Origin: Bifidobacterium lemurum | Lineage (GTDB): Bacteria > Actinomycetota > Actinomycetes > Actinomycetales > Bifidobacteriaceae | Direction: 5' to 3' | Assembly: GCF_014898175.1 (NCBI RefSeq) | Contig: NZ_CP062948.1 | Coordinates: 868,001 to 932,000, forward strand | Length of the DNA: 64,000 bases | In this document: positions 25,881-35,306 of the stretch, one piece after another | How the letters are laid out: each line of letters opens with the position of its first letter | Position numbering within the stretch: position 1 is the stretch's first letter | Translations under genes and position numbers: made by a program | Notes under the pieces: model-generated | The model's input: the letters and a program-made list of their open reading frames with translations, nothing else | The model's database searches: none | What the model was told of the DNA's origin: nothing

Positions 25881-27038
25881 TTACTTCATGATTTGGAACT
25901 TCCCGTTCTCGAGCTTGAGCTTGAGGAAATTGGTGTTCTTCATACGACGGGTTTCCTGATTGAAGGAGAATGTGGTGTTCGTGCCCACATAACAGGGAAA
26001 ATCCTCAACCGTTTCCAGCGCTTCCTGTACGCCTTCCCTGGTGGCACTCGTCTTGTTCATGCCATAGGCGAGGTCGATGACCGCAGCATAGGCGGTCTCA
26101 TTGAATTCGCCCGGTTCCGAATTGTACTTAGCACGGAAATCCTTAACGAACTGTTGAGCATTGGGATTGGTGGAATCAGCGGTGAAAGGTGCCATCAGCA
26201 TAGTGCCTTCGCCGTTCTCACCCGCGGTGGAGATGAACTCATTGGTGATCTGGCCACCATAGAACGGTCCCGTATAGCCCAACTTGTCACGAAGCGTATT
26301 GATGACCAATGCGCCATCAGGACCGTATCCCACATGCACAATGGCATCCGGATCAGCATCGCGCGCAGGAATCAGAATCGGAGAGAGATCCGTGGAGTCA
26401 GCCAGGAACGATGATTCATAAACGATATCGAGCCCCTCGGCGAGCGCCTCTTTTTTGAATGCCGCATATGCCGCCTTGCCCCAATCGTTCTCAATATAAA
26501 CGACGGAAATTTTCTTGGCGTGCTCGGCGACCATATCGGCGACCTGCGACTGGAAATCGTCTTGGCTGTATTGCGGAGTCCACACATGATCGCCGGTGGA
26601 GGTGAAGTCGGCAGCGGAATTATTAAACCCATAATGTACCAAACCGGCTTGCTGGAACGTCGGCGACGCGGCCATGGAAGCACCGGACGAATAATCACCC
26701 ACAACCGCCACCACCGATGAGTCAGAGGCTATCTTGGGAGCCACTGAAGCAGACTGTTTCGGATCGGACTGGGTGTCGTAATATTTAAGCTCAATCTTCT
26801 TGCCCTGCACGCCGCCATCCGAATTGACCTGTTCGGCGCCAAGGTCAAGCCCTTGCTTGAACATTTTGCCATATTCGGCGTATTGTCCGGTTTCCGGATA
26901 CAGCACGGCAATGGCAACCGTATCGGAAGATCCGGAAGCGGTTCCTCCGCCAAAAGTGGAATTCTGGGCACAGCCAGCCAATGAGGCCGCCATCGATGCA
27001 GTGATAAACGCAGTAACCGCTTTCTTATAGATTCTCAT
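25881..27038 (-). CDS. Liv-type periplasmic-binding-protein-like lipoprotein (peripla_BP_6)
   Basis: A 385-residue extracellular solute-binding protein. The start is ATG 27038 with GAGGAAAAGG upstream. It has a lipoprotein signal peptide ending in SLAGC (cysteine near residue 22), and the LivJ/peripla_BP_6 fold: VAIAVLYPETGQYAEYG, ELKYYDTQSDPKQS, VVAVVGDYSSGASMAASP, YIENDWGKAAY. The SSGAS block is where amino-acid binders hold the substrate's carboxylate and amine. It feeds the fused permease and ATPase encoded downstream. Ligand unknown. Confidence 0.92.
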   Translation of the reverse strand: MRIYKKAVTAFITASMAASLAGCAQNSTFGGGTASGSSDTVAIAVLYPETGQYAEYGKMFKQGLDLGAEQVNSDGGVQGKKIELKYYDTQSDPKQSASVAPKIASDSSVVAVVGDYSSGASMAASPTFQQAGLVHYGFNNSAADFTSTGDHVWTPQYSQDDFQSQVADMVAEHAKKISVVYIENDWGKAAYAAFKKEALAEGLDIVYESSFLADSTDLSPILIPARDADPDAIVHVGYGPDGALVINTLRDKLGYTGPFYGGQITNEFISTAGENGEGTMLMAPFTADSTNPNAQQFVKDFRAKYNSEPGEFNETAYAAVIDLAYGMNKTSATREGVQEALETVEDFPCYVGTNTTFSFNQETRRMKNTNFLKLKLENGKFQIMK

Positions 27039-27101
27039 GACCTTTTCCTCTCTATTGCGCATCCGCCTAGGGAAGCGCGCTTGTCGTCATACCAAACGAA
27101 T

Positions 27102-28139
27102 TCACTTCCTCGCCGAGCGCAACAATGCAAGCGATTCATCGGAAGCCGGGGTGGGGATGGTGCAGCTCGGAGCCAGAAAGAACGGCTTACCGTCGCATTC
27201 CTTCAACGTTTCGTTCAATTGCTTCTTGACCAGCGAAACGTCGCCATCGGATGCGAATAGGGTGAAATTCACACCGCCAATGGGGGTGACGCCCAAATCC
27301 TCGGTAATAGCAGGGTTATCACGCATGAACTGGTCCCAGTGAATGGCACTGATCGGATAATCGGAAAACCACTCCGGATGAGAATCCATACGGCAAGTAT
27401 GGAATACCTTCACTTTGTCCTCCGCCGCAGCCAGCACCTGCATGTCAAAGGGACGAGAGAACTCGTCGAATTCGGCTTTGGTGAAATAGTTATTGCTGGC
27501 CGTTCCGGTCACTGCGAAAAAAATACCATCCAGTCCGGCACCACCCTGTTCACGCGGCGTAACCAATGCCTTGACATAATCCACATACGTGTCGGTGATG
27601 TTCTGCAACGCTTGCTTGGCGGCCTCAGGCTGATCGAGGATCAACTCCTTGATGCCGAAATCAGTGGTCGACCCATAAATGGGATCGCCCTTGTATAGGG
27701 ACATGCCAGCGCATTGCATCAGCACGGATAACGGTGAGAACAGCGTCATCACAACAATGCGATCCTGAAAATGCTCGCCAATAATCGTCGCGCCTTTGAG
27801 ATGCTCTTGCAGTACGGGAGAATCTTCGATTGCGATTCTGCCAATCTTTCTCACATCGGTTGGCTTCTCGATGATGGCGGAAAGCTGTTTCTGGATTGGA
27901 TCATGCGGACCATACTCATCGGGATCGTATGTAGATCCCCAAATCTCGGAGTGATAGGTGGCACGAGGATTGATCTTGACCCAATCCCAATCCCACTTTT
28001 CAACAAAATCGATGGTGCGCTGGGCAAAATCCTCCGGATCGTTTTCATGACCATTGAAATGCTGCCATGCGGCAGTAAGGAACGGCACAGTGGTTTTGCC
28101 TGCGACGAGGTCCATAAATTCGGATTTGCGATTAGTCAT
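27102..28139 (-). CDS. URO-D/MtaA-family protein (uroporphyrinogen decarboxylase fold)
   Basis: A 345-residue protein of the URO-D superfamily, which also includes corrinoid/CoM methyltransferases (MtaA, CmuA) and the MetE C-terminal domain. Features are VPFLTAAWQHFNGHE, DWDWVKINPRATYHSEIWG, and VKVFHTCRMDSHPEWFSDYPISAIHWD, where FHTC is the position of the metal/thiol-binding histidine-cysteine pair in the methyltransferase branch. The N-terminal arginine motif of true HemE is not seen. It has AAGGAG before ATG 28139. Since it lies between a C-S lyase and an amino-acid-type importer, I infer methyl transfer from or to an S-methylated compound rather than haem synthesis. Confidence 0.8.
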   Translation of the reverse strand: MTNRKSEFMDLVAGKTTVPFLTAAWQHFNGHENDPEDFAQRTIDFVEKWDWDWVKINPRATYHSEIWGSTYDPDEYGPHDPIQKQLSAIIEKPTDVRKIGRIAIEDSPVLQEHLKGATIIGEHFQDRIVVMTLFSPLSVLMQCAGMSLYKGDPIYGSTTDFGIKELILDQPEAAKQALQNITDTYVDYVKALVTPREQGGAGLDGIFFAVTGTASNNYFTKAEFDEFSRPFDMQVLAAAEDKVKVFHTCRMDSHPEWFSDYPISAIHWDQFMRDNPAITEDLGVTPIGGVNFTLFASDGDVSLVKKQLNETLKECDGKPFFLAPSCTIPTPASDESLALLRSARK

Positions 28140-28207
28140 TATATGCTCCTTAATGGGTTTGGATTGTTGAAAAGATGGAGTGAAAAGATAAAGATCATGA
28201 CAGCGGT

Positions 28208-29407
28208 CTACAGAAGCCCGTCATCATGCAATGCTCGGTACATGCGATCAAAGCATTCCTGAAGCAGCGGATATGGCATGGCGAAGTTCATGCGCACGCA
28301 GCCTGCACCGACTTTGCCGCATTCCTTACCGTCTGTAAGGGCCACTTTTGCTTTCTCCAGAAAATATTGGGAAGGATCATTGATGCCAAGCGGTTTGAAA
28401 TCCAGCCAGGCGATGTAGGTGCCCTGAGGACGCACATAACCAACTTTGCTGAATCGCCCATGCATTTCGGAATCAAGCAGGTCAAAATTGTGTTTGACGT
28501 ATTTGAGCGCTTCCTGGAACCAGGGCTCGCCCTTGGTATAGGCCGCGGTAGTGGCGATGGCGCCGATGGTGGCAGTCTGGTGTTCGCTCCATTCAGCGCG
28601 ATCCATCCATAACTTCAGATCATCCGGATTAGTGAGGATCACCTGAGCACATTTGGTACCGGGGATATTGAATGATTTCGATGCCGAGGTGGAGGTAATG
28701 GCCTGCATGACAGTCGTTTCATTGATCGAAGCGAATGGCACATGCCGATAGCCATCGAACACGAATGGCGCATGGATCTCATCGGAAAAGACTCGCACAC
28801 CGTATTTCGCAGCAAGCTCGGAAATCTTGAGTTCCTCCTCCAAGGTGAGCACTTTCCCGATTGGGTTATGGGGGTTGCATAGCACGAAAGCATGGCATCC
28901 GTTCCGGAATGCCTCCTCAATGGCATCAAAGTCAAACAACCAGCCGTCGGAATGCTCAATCATCGGAATTTCGATTAGATCCACGTTGTACAGTCGCGGC
29001 ACACTTAGGAAAGGCATATAGGCCGGAGTTGGCACAATCACGGAATTGCCGGCACCAACGAATTCGCGTAGAAAGATTTCATAAGCCTCAAGCACATCGG
29101 GCACTGGGCGGATATATGCGGGATCCACATCCCATCCGTAATGGTTCTTCTGCCATGCAGCACACGCTTCAGCCACGCGATGCTTCCATGGGTCGGGAAT
29201 GTAGCCAAGCTTGCAGTCATCCGCAGCCTCTTCGATGGCTTCCTGAATTACGGGAGCCAAACCGTAGTCCATCTCCGCGATGAAAGCCCCGATACAACCA
29301 GGGTAGCGGGTCCACTTATCGCTGCCGATCTGCGCAAGATCTGCGGCGGTTTCATGATCAATAACGTCGGCGCTGAAACCAGTAGCCGTGAGAGTTTGTG
29401 TTTCCAT
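28208..29407 (-). CDS. MalY/PatB-family PLP C-S lyase/aminotransferase
   Basis: A 399-residue fold type I PLP enzyme. It has RYPGCIGAFIAEMDYGLAP at the N-terminus, CNPHNPIGKV, VFSDEIHAPFVF (PLP-binding aspartate), and TSASKSFNIPGTKCAQVI with the Schiff-base lysine, as in MalY, PatB and cystathionine beta-lyases. These enzymes split C-S bonds of cystathionine, cysteine conjugates or similar, releasing a thiol, pyruvate and ammonia. It is the first gene of the leftward operon, 68 bases before the URO-D-like gene, and is next to a LysR gene. Its substrate is probably what the Liv-type importer brings in. Confidence 0.88.
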   Translation of the reverse strand: METQTLTATGFSADVIDHETAADLAQIGSDKWTRYPGCIGAFIAEMDYGLAPVIQEAIEEAADDCKLGYIPDPWKHRVAEACAAWQKNHYGWDVDPAYIRPVPDVLEAYEIFLREFVGAGNSVIVPTPAYMPFLSVPRLYNVDLIEIPMIEHSDGWLFDFDAIEEAFRNGCHAFVLCNPHNPIGKVLTLEEELKISELAAKYGVRVFSDEIHAPFVFDGYRHVPFASINETTVMQAITSTSASKSFNIPGTKCAQVILTNPDDLKLWMDRAEWSEHQTATIGAIATTAAYTKGEPWFQEALKYVKHNFDLLDSEMHGRFSKVGYVRPQGTYIAWLDFKPLGINDPSQYFLEKAKVALTDGKECGKVGAGCVRMNFAMPYPLLQECFDRMYRALHDDGLL

Positions 29408-29471
29408 GCCTTCATGATGAAGGAAAAAGACACATCAGATAGGCGTTTTCCTCGCCTCATTTCTTTGACCC

Positions 29472-29496
29472 AACCGGAAGATAGTTATATCCGGTT
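29472..29496. promoter_or_regulatory. Candidate LysR operator upstream of the C-S lyase operon
   Basis: A perfect 7-bp inverted repeat, AACCGGA, an 11-base AT-rich spacer, then TCCGGTT. It lies 65-90 bases before the start of the MalY-type gene, in the short gap between it and the LysR gene. A spacer of 11 is common in LysR sites. Confidence 0.55.
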
Positions 29497-29538
29497 ACGT
29501 GGGGGAAACATGGAAACGATTCCGAAATACGATGTTTT

Positions 29539-30465
29539 CTATTCCAAGTACTTTTGCGCAGCCCGTTTGATTTCATCCTTCACTTTGAGCAAAGCAGGAC
29601 GATGATCCCCTTTGCGAGTCACAAACAGCACCTCGCGGCAGGCATTCTCATCCTTGATCGGGCACGCCATCAAATCGTTCTCTAAATGCGCTCTTACGGA
29701 TATCCTCGGCACAATGGAAACACCCATGCCCATCTCCACCAAGTTCTGCGTAGCCCAATAGTCGTCAGTGGAATGGGTGATGTCCGGGGAAAATCCCGCG
29801 ACCCGTGCCAAAGAAATAAGATTCGCCTGACACGTTTCACAACCCGCAATCCAATGCTCGTCTTTTGCGACCGAAAGACTGATCGGCTCATGCACCGCCG
29901 CATACCGCTTCGCAATGACGCTGTTCTGATTGACCAACAGCAGCAGCGGATCGGAGCCAAAATACTCCGTTTCAAGATCCTCATTCATTTTGACGAATTC
30001 CGGAATGCTATGGTACTGAAATGTCACCGCGCAGTCCGCCAATCCTTGGGACAACGCGTCCACCGCCTCAGGCGGCTCCATCTGCATCAGGCCCACACGA
30101 ACCTCCGATGACCAGCTCATATGCACCAAAGCCCTGGCAGCGAATGACGAGCAGATGGAAGGCGGCGCAATCAAACGGATATGCGCCGAATGATGCCGAC
30201 CATACGCATCGATATCCCGCTGAGCCTGAGTAAGACGATTGTCGATCAGTTGTCCGTGCTTGGACAGAATCAAGCCCACAGGAGTCAACTCCACACCATG
30301 CGAGGTACGTCTTACCAACGGGATTTTCAGCTCATCCTCACATTTTTTGATTTGCTGACTGATGGCGGGCTGCGACCACCCGGTTTCACGTGCCACGGCG
30401 GAGAACGAGCCCAAACGTTCAATGTTCCAAAGCGTCACCATAACCTGAGGGTTCAAACGTTCCAT
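29539..30465 (-). CDS. LysR-family transcriptional regulator
   Basis: About 308 residues from ATG 30465, with GGAGG eight bases upstream (GTG 30474 is in frame). An N-terminal winged helix-turn-helix (FSAVARETGWSQPAISQQIKK) is followed by a linker helix and a LysR substrate-binding domain (IRLIAPPSICSSFAARALVH onward). It is transcribed in the same direction as, and directly upstream of, the C-S lyase operon, so it is the probable activator; the ligand would be the imported compound or a product. Confidence 0.9.
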   Translation of the reverse strand: MERLNPQVMVTLWNIERLGSFSAVARETGWSQPAISQQIKKCEDELKIPLVRRTSHGVELTPVGLILSKHGQLIDNRLTQAQRDIDAYGRHHSAHIRLIAPPSICSSFAARALVHMSWSSEVRVGLMQMEPPEAVDALSQGLADCAVTFQYHSIPEFVKMNEDLETEYFGSDPLLLLVNQNSVIAKRYAAVHEPISLSVAKDEHWIAGCETCQANLISLARVAGFSPDITHSTDDYWATQNLVEMGMGVSIVPRISVRAHLENDLMACPIKDENACREVLFVTRKGDHRPALLKVKDEIKRAAQKYLE

Positions 30466-30849
30466 GTATGGCACCTCCTGTTCACGCAGAATGCTGCATT
30501 TTCATCGGAACCGAGTCTGACACAGGTATATTGCGTTGACCCTCTGCTATTCCCTTCAGTCGTCATCATCATGAAACACAACCGACATCAACCAACACAT
30601 GGGACAGCACAAACCGATACAGTCAAGACATCGCCGATTATTTGGGGACAGGCAGCAGACTCCGCCGGACACGATCACCACGACCAGCACGGTACAACTT
30701 CAAATGAGGGAATCCCCCGCCGTTCACGCTTCAATCCGATATATGACTGGAACGCGAACGACGGGGGATTATCATATGGCCTGATTGGCGGTATCACCAG
30801 TCAGACTCCACTGACCGTAATTGCCGTCAACGCAGCACCAACGAGGAGA
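30466..30849. other. Intergenic region between DedA gene and LysR gene
   Basis: About 385 bases without a supported gene. An open + strand frame across it has no coding character. The 11-base arms CCAACGAGGAG and CTCCTCGTTGG around 30838-30866 overlap the end of the DedA gene and could be its terminator, but no T-run follows. The LysR promoter must lie in the left part. Confidence 0.5.
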
Positions 30850-31527
30850 TCACTCCTCGTTGGCGGCAGGCTTCTTCTTGCCGAACTTGGCCTTCAGCAG
30901 GCCGATGATCGTGGGCAGCAGCGAAACCGCCAGAATCAGGATAATCACCAATTCGAAATGATCCTGCACGGCGGGAATGCCGCCGAAGAAGTATCCAAGC
31001 AGTGTGAACAGCGTGGACCACACGATGCCACCCAGCACGGAGAACGGCGTGAAACGGCTCCATCGCATGCCTGAAATGCCGGAGATAAACGGCATGAACG
31101 TACGGATGAACGGGAAGAAGCGGCCCAGGAACACCGCGAGCGGACCCCACTTCTCGATCATGCCTTCGGTTTTGGCGATGCGCTCGGGGGTCATGGCCTT
31201 AACCTTGCCGGACTGGATGATGCGGCGCCCGAAGAAGTGGCCGATGAAGTAGTTGCACTGGTCGCCGATGATCGGCGCGAGCCACACCACCGGCAGCAGC
31301 GCCATCAGCGGCAGCGCGGCCTTGCCCGTCTCGTCCGGAGCGGCGAACACGCCGGCCGCGAACAGCAGGGAGTCACCGGGCAGGAACGGGAAGAACACCA
31401 CACCCGTTTCGATGAAGATAATCAGGAAAATGAAGCCAAGCGTGGGGGCCACGCCCATGGCGATCCAGCCGGCGATGGCGGCGCGCGGATCCTTGAGCAG
31501 TTCAACGATAAAATTCACAAATCCCAT
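30850..31527 (-). CDS. DedA/VTT-domain membrane protein
   Basis: A 225-residue membrane protein of the DedA family: ETGVVFFPFLPGDSLLFAAG (conserved E and FLPGD), GDQCNYFIGHFFGRR, FLGRFFPFIRTFMPFISGISG (the conserved F-x-R-x-x-P-x-x-R motif), and a C-terminal LLGYFFGGIP followed by a last hydrophobic segment. DedA proteins act in undecaprenyl-phosphate or phospholipid flipping. GAGGATTAG precedes the ATG. It stands as a single gene. Confidence 0.93.
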   Translation of the reverse strand: MGFVNFIVELLKDPRAAIAGWIAMGVAPTLGFIFLIIFIETGVVFFPFLPGDSLLFAAGVFAAPDETGKAALPLMALLPVVWLAPIIGDQCNYFIGHFFGRRIIQSGKVKAMTPERIAKTEGMIEKWGPLAVFLGRFFPFIRTFMPFISGISGMRWSRFTPFSVLGGIVWSTLFTLLGYFFGGIPAVQDHFELVIILILAVSLLPTIIGLLKAKFGKKKPAANEE

Positions 31528-31674
31528 GAGTTTCTAATCCTCTAAGGTACAGGTCGTATTTCCAAACCTCCCCCACCCTACCAGCAGCCTACGCTAAGCC
31601 GACAAACCTATATAAACCTGCACAATTACAGCGTCAAACCGCATCGACATGGCCAAGTAAGCGCCGTCACCAAA

Positions 31675-32709
31675 TCACAGTCGGGTGGAGGCGCGCTCCT
31701 CGACACTGAAATCCGTGACGAAGGTACGTGCGGGCCCCCGATACCCCTCGATCCGCTCGATCAGCATATCGACCGCCTTCTTCACATAATCCTCCAGATG
31801 CGGATCGATACTGGTCAACGCGGGAACGGCGTATCGTGCCTCAGGCACGTTGTCGAAACCGATGACCTGCATATCGTCGGGCACACGGATGCCGCGCCGC
31901 TGAAGCTCATGCATCGCACCCAACGCCATGGCGTCGTTCAGGCAGATGATCGCGTCAGGAGTCGCACCTGAGTCGAGCAGCTCCGCCGCGGCATGCACGC
32001 CGCCCGCTTGGTTCCATTCGGGAACCGGCACAGTCAGCCGCCAGTCCACGTCAAGACCGCATGCGGCCAGACCGTTCATATATCCTTGGGTGCGCAACGT
32101 GCGCGTGCCCTCCGCCGCGGCCATGATCTCGGCGCCGGTCAATCCCTCGGGCACGCCGAGCAGGGAGATGCTGCGGCATCCGCCGCGCACCAATAGTTCG
32201 GTGGTGTGCGCCAAGGCTTCGGCATTGGGCATGGTGACGAGATCCGCTTTGCCATAGGTCAGATAGTCGCCCATCACCACCACCGGATACGGCTGTTCCA
32301 GCACCGCACCTTCGTCCAGCAGCGGCCGCTCGGCGAAGAACAGCCATCCGTCCGCGCCAAGTCGATAGGTGTCCTCGATGATGGTGGGTATCCCCTCGCC
32401 TCCCTGGCCGTAGGTGTTGATGATCACACCGTATTGGAGTTCGCGGGCATAGTCGATCGCGATGTCCGCAAGATAGGGGGCGAACGGCTGGGAGAAGTCG
32501 AAGATGCCCAATCCGATCAGACGCGTCCCACCGCCGCGCATCGCCCGCGCGGAGATGTTGACCGTATATCCGAGCCTGCGCATGGTCTCCTCCACGCGTT
32601 GACGCGTTTCCGGGCGCATACTGCCGGTGTTGTTGAGCACGTTGGACACCGTTTTGATGGAGACCCCGGCCTCACGGGCCACGTCTTTGATCGTCACACG
32701 ACCGCCCAT
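31675..32709 (-). CDS. LacI-family repressor of the GH31 transport locus
   Basis: About 344 residues from ATG 32709, preceded by GGAGGGAGGAACC; upstream in-frame starts lack this. An N-terminal LacI helix-turn-helix (TIKDVAREAGVSIKTVSNVL) and hinge (ARAMRGGGTRLIG) are followed by a sugar-binding core (AIICLNDAMALGAMHELQRR, VIGFDNVPEARYAVPALTSI). It lies downstream of the GH31 gene in the same direction, after a terminator, so it is probably transcribed on its own and controls the importer operon. Confidence 0.9.
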   Translation of the reverse strand: MGGRVTIKDVAREAGVSIKTVSNVLNNTGSMRPETRQRVEETMRRLGYTVNISARAMRGGGTRLIGLGIFDFSQPFAPYLADIAIDYARELQYGVIINTYGQGGEGIPTIIEDTYRLGADGWLFFAERPLLDEGAVLEQPYPVVVMGDYLTYGKADLVTMPNAEALAHTTELLVRGGCRSISLLGVPEGLTGAEIMAAAEGTRTLRTQGYMNGLAACGLDVDWRLTVPVPEWNQAGGVHAAAELLDSGATPDAIICLNDAMALGAMHELQRRGIRVPDDMQVIGFDNVPEARYAVPALTSIDPHLEDYVKKAVDMLIERIEGYRGPARTFVTDFSVEERASTRL

Positions 32710-32848
32710 ACGGTTCCTCCCTCCTAATCCCACGCCTACGGATGTCGTCATCACAGGAGCAGGCAACACTGCGACAGTGTCCATGACTGTTCTCCATTCT
32801 TGCACGTCATCGTGCGGAATGCTTCCATAATCGGCGAAAAATAAACAA

Positions 32849-32882
32849 GCGGGCCGACCCCGTCACGGCAAGGTCGGCCCGC
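32849..32882 (-). terminator. Rho-independent terminator of the GH31 operon
   Basis: GCGGGCCGACC at 32849-32859 pairs with GGTCGGCCCGC at 32872-32882 (11 pairs). On the - strand it is followed by TTGTTTATTTTTCG. It lies 65 bases after the GH31 stop and before the LacI gene. Confidence 0.9.
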
Positions 32883-32947
32883 AAGTCCGTAAGGAGACAA
32901 CGGTTGGGCGGCGACCAGTTCCACGGCACCACCCAACCGACCATGAC

Positions 32948-35281
32948 TCAGATCATGACGCTTGCCTTACCTGATTCGACCACGCCCCGCGCCTCGCCGC
33001 AGGCCAGCGTCCACGTCAGAGTCGGGTCGGAGCAGGTCGCCTCCACGGTCGATCCGACGCGGCGCACATGGAATTCCACGCACGGAGCGTCCTCTTCGAA
33101 TCCACGGCGCAGCACGACGGTTTTGCCTTCGTCGGCAAGCGCCTCCGGCGAGAACACCTTCAGCGTCGCATCGTCCAGCAGGTCGCCTTCGGTGTCGTTG
33201 CGATTCTCCTGCACGGCGATCACGGCGCCGGGGCGAACCATCAGCGGCAGCGACATGTAATCGAACTCGCCTGTGACCCACTTGGGGCCGACCACCGTCT
33301 CACCGGTCAGATAGTTGGTCCACTCGCCTTCCGGCACATAGTATTCCACCGTGCCGTCCGGCGAGAACACGGGCGCGACCAGCAGGTCGTCACCGAGCAT
33401 GTACTGGCGGTCGAGGTATTGCGCCGCCGGGTCGTGCGGGAATTCCAACGCCATCGGACGCATCAGAGGAACGCCTTCCTCGCTCACCTGCTGCGAACCG
33501 CGGGCCAGATAAGGCAGCAGCGACAGCTTGAGTTTGGTGAAGCGGCGCAGCACGTCGCAGGATTCCTCGTCGAAGGCCCACGGCACGCGCACGGTTTTGG
33601 AGCCGTGCAGACGTGAGTGGGTGGAGAGCAGGCCGAACTGCACCCACCGCTTGTACAGGTCGGGGCCCGGGTCACCTTCGAAGCCGCCGATGTCATGGGC
33701 CCAGAAGCCGAAGCCGGAGCTCATCAGAGACAGGCCGCCGCGCAGCGATTCGGCCATCGCGGCATAGCTGGATTCGCAGTCGCCGCCCCAATGCACGGGG
33801 AACTGCTGGCCTCCGACCGTGGCGGAACGCGCGAAAAGAACCGCTTCGCCCTTGCCTTGCCTCTGCTCCAGATAACGGTATACGGTCTGGTTGTACAGAT
33901 AGGTGTAGTAGTTGTGCATGGCGATGGGATCGGACCCGTCGTGGTAGACCACGTCGGTGGGGGCGGATTCGCCGAAGTCGGTTTTGAAGCAGTCCACACC
34001 CATGTCGAGCAGTTTGCCGAGTTTGGAGCAGTACCATTCCCGCGCTTCGGGATTGGTGAAGTCCACCAATCCCATGCCCGGCTGCCAGAAGTCGGTGGCG
34101 TAGGGACTGCCGTCGGCGAGTCTGATCAGATAGCCGCCGTCCACGGCTTCGTCGTAGAGCGGAGACACCGAGCTGAGGTATGGATTGATCCACACGCACA
34201 CCTTGAGTCCTTTGCGGTGGTGTTCGGCGATGGTGCCCCGCGGATCGTGGAACATGTCGCCGTCCCATTCGAAATCGCACCAATGGTACGGACGCAGCCA
34301 GTAGCAGTCGTAGTGGAACACCGACAGGGGGATATCGCGGTCGCGCATGCCGTCGACGAAACCGGCGACGGTGTCGTCGTCATAGTCGGTGAGGAACGAG
34401 GTGGTGAGCCACAATCCGTACGACCATGACGGCAGGTAGGGCGCGCGACCGGTCAACGCGGTGTAGCGGCGCAGCACGTCCTTGGGTTCGGGGCCCGCGA
34501 TGACGTAGTATTCGAGTCGCTCCCCTCTGGTGGAGAACTGCACCTTGCCCACGGTTTCGGACCCCACCTCGAACGACACGTCCTCGGGATGGTTCACGAA
34601 TACGCCGTAGCCTTTGTTCGTCCAGTAGAACGGGATCTCCTTGTAGACCGCGTCGGACGAGGTGCCCGCATCGGAATTCCACATCTCCACGGTTTGGCCG
34701 TTTTTGACGAAATGACCGAAGCGTTCGCCGAAGCCATACACCTTTTCATCAAGGCCGAGACGCAGTTGCTCGCGCATATAGTTGCGGCTCGAACCGGAGA
34801 CTTCTTCGGGGTCGAGATGCGTGCGGTTGCGGTCGAAGTCGCGCAACCGTTCGCCGTAGACTCCGAGGCCCTTGTACGAGGTGCCGGTGAGCGTTTTTCC
34901 GCCCGACCGGAAATCCAGGGAGAAGATCTCACCCGGAGCGGAGACGACCGCCTCGAGATCGCCGGATCGCAGACCGGTGGCGCCGTCCTCCTCGAAGATC
35001 TCGAACGGAGCGTTCTCGTCGACGTTGAGGCGGAAGTGGGGGCCGTTGTCCACTCGGCCGCGGTAATGTTCTTCGACCACGCGAATGACGCCTTCGGCCG
35101 GAGTGGACAGCGAAACGGTGAATACCGGTCCGCCGAGCGTCGCGCCGCGATCGCCGTGCACCAGTCCGGCGGAGGCGAGCACGCGCAGACCGTCGTCGAC
35201 GCGCCGCACACTGTACGTCTGCCTCGCCCAGGCGGCGGTGAAGCCCTCTCGGACCCGCCAGTACCCATCGGAGAATTTCAT
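32948..35281 (-). CDS. GH31 alpha-xylosidase (YicI-like)
   Basis: A 777-residue cytoplasmic GH31 enzyme with no signal peptide. The catalytic block GVDCFKTDFGESAPTDVVYHDG contains the KTDFGE nucleophile motif that marks the alpha-xylosidase (YicI) branch, and the second acidic region lies in the QFPVHWGGDCESSY segment (WGGD). The N-terminal beta-sandwich begins MKFSDGYWRV. It removes alpha-linked xylose from the non-reducing end of imported oligosaccharides. AAAGGAACCCCT precedes the ATG, 25 bases after the permease gene, so it is part of the importer operon. Confidence 0.9.
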   Translation of the reverse strand: MKFSDGYWRVREGFTAAWARQTYSVRRVDDGLRVLASAGLVHGDRGATLGGPVFTVSLSTPAEGVIRVVEEHYRGRVDNGPHFRLNVDENAPFEIFEEDGATGLRSGDLEAVVSAPGEIFSLDFRSGGKTLTGTSYKGLGVYGERLRDFDRNRTHLDPEEVSGSSRNYMREQLRLGLDEKVYGFGERFGHFVKNGQTVEMWNSDAGTSSDAVYKEIPFYWTNKGYGVFVNHPEDVSFEVGSETVGKVQFSTRGERLEYYVIAGPEPKDVLRRYTALTGRAPYLPSWSYGLWLTTSFLTDYDDDTVAGFVDGMRDRDIPLSVFHYDCYWLRPYHWCDFEWDGDMFHDPRGTIAEHHRKGLKVCVWINPYLSSVSPLYDEAVDGGYLIRLADGSPYATDFWQPGMGLVDFTNPEAREWYCSKLGKLLDMGVDCFKTDFGESAPTDVVYHDGSDPIAMHNYYTYLYNQTVYRYLEQRQGKGEAVLFARSATVGGQQFPVHWGGDCESSYAAMAESLRGGLSLMSSGFGFWAHDIGGFEGDPGPDLYKRWVQFGLLSTHSRLHGSKTVRVPWAFDEESCDVLRRFTKLKLSLLPYLARGSQQVSEEGVPLMRPMALEFPHDPAAQYLDRQYMLGDDLLVAPVFSPDGTVEYYVPEGEWTNYLTGETVVGPKWVTGEFDYMSLPLMVRPGAVIAVQENRNDTEGDLLDDATLKVFSPEALADEGKTVVLRRGFEEDAPCVEFHVRRVGSTVEATCSDPTLTWTLACGEARGVVESGKASVMI

Positions 35282-35306
35282 AGGGGTTCCTTTCAGATGT
35301 CGGCGC

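Noticed and set aside
27102..28139. HemE, haem biosynthesis
   Set aside because: Lacks the HemE N-terminal arginine motif, has FHTC of the methyltransferase branch, and is inside a transport/C-S lyase operon.
30181..31074. 297-codon + strand frame
   Set aside because: Overlaps the LysR and DedA genes in antisense; no coding bias in the intergenic part.
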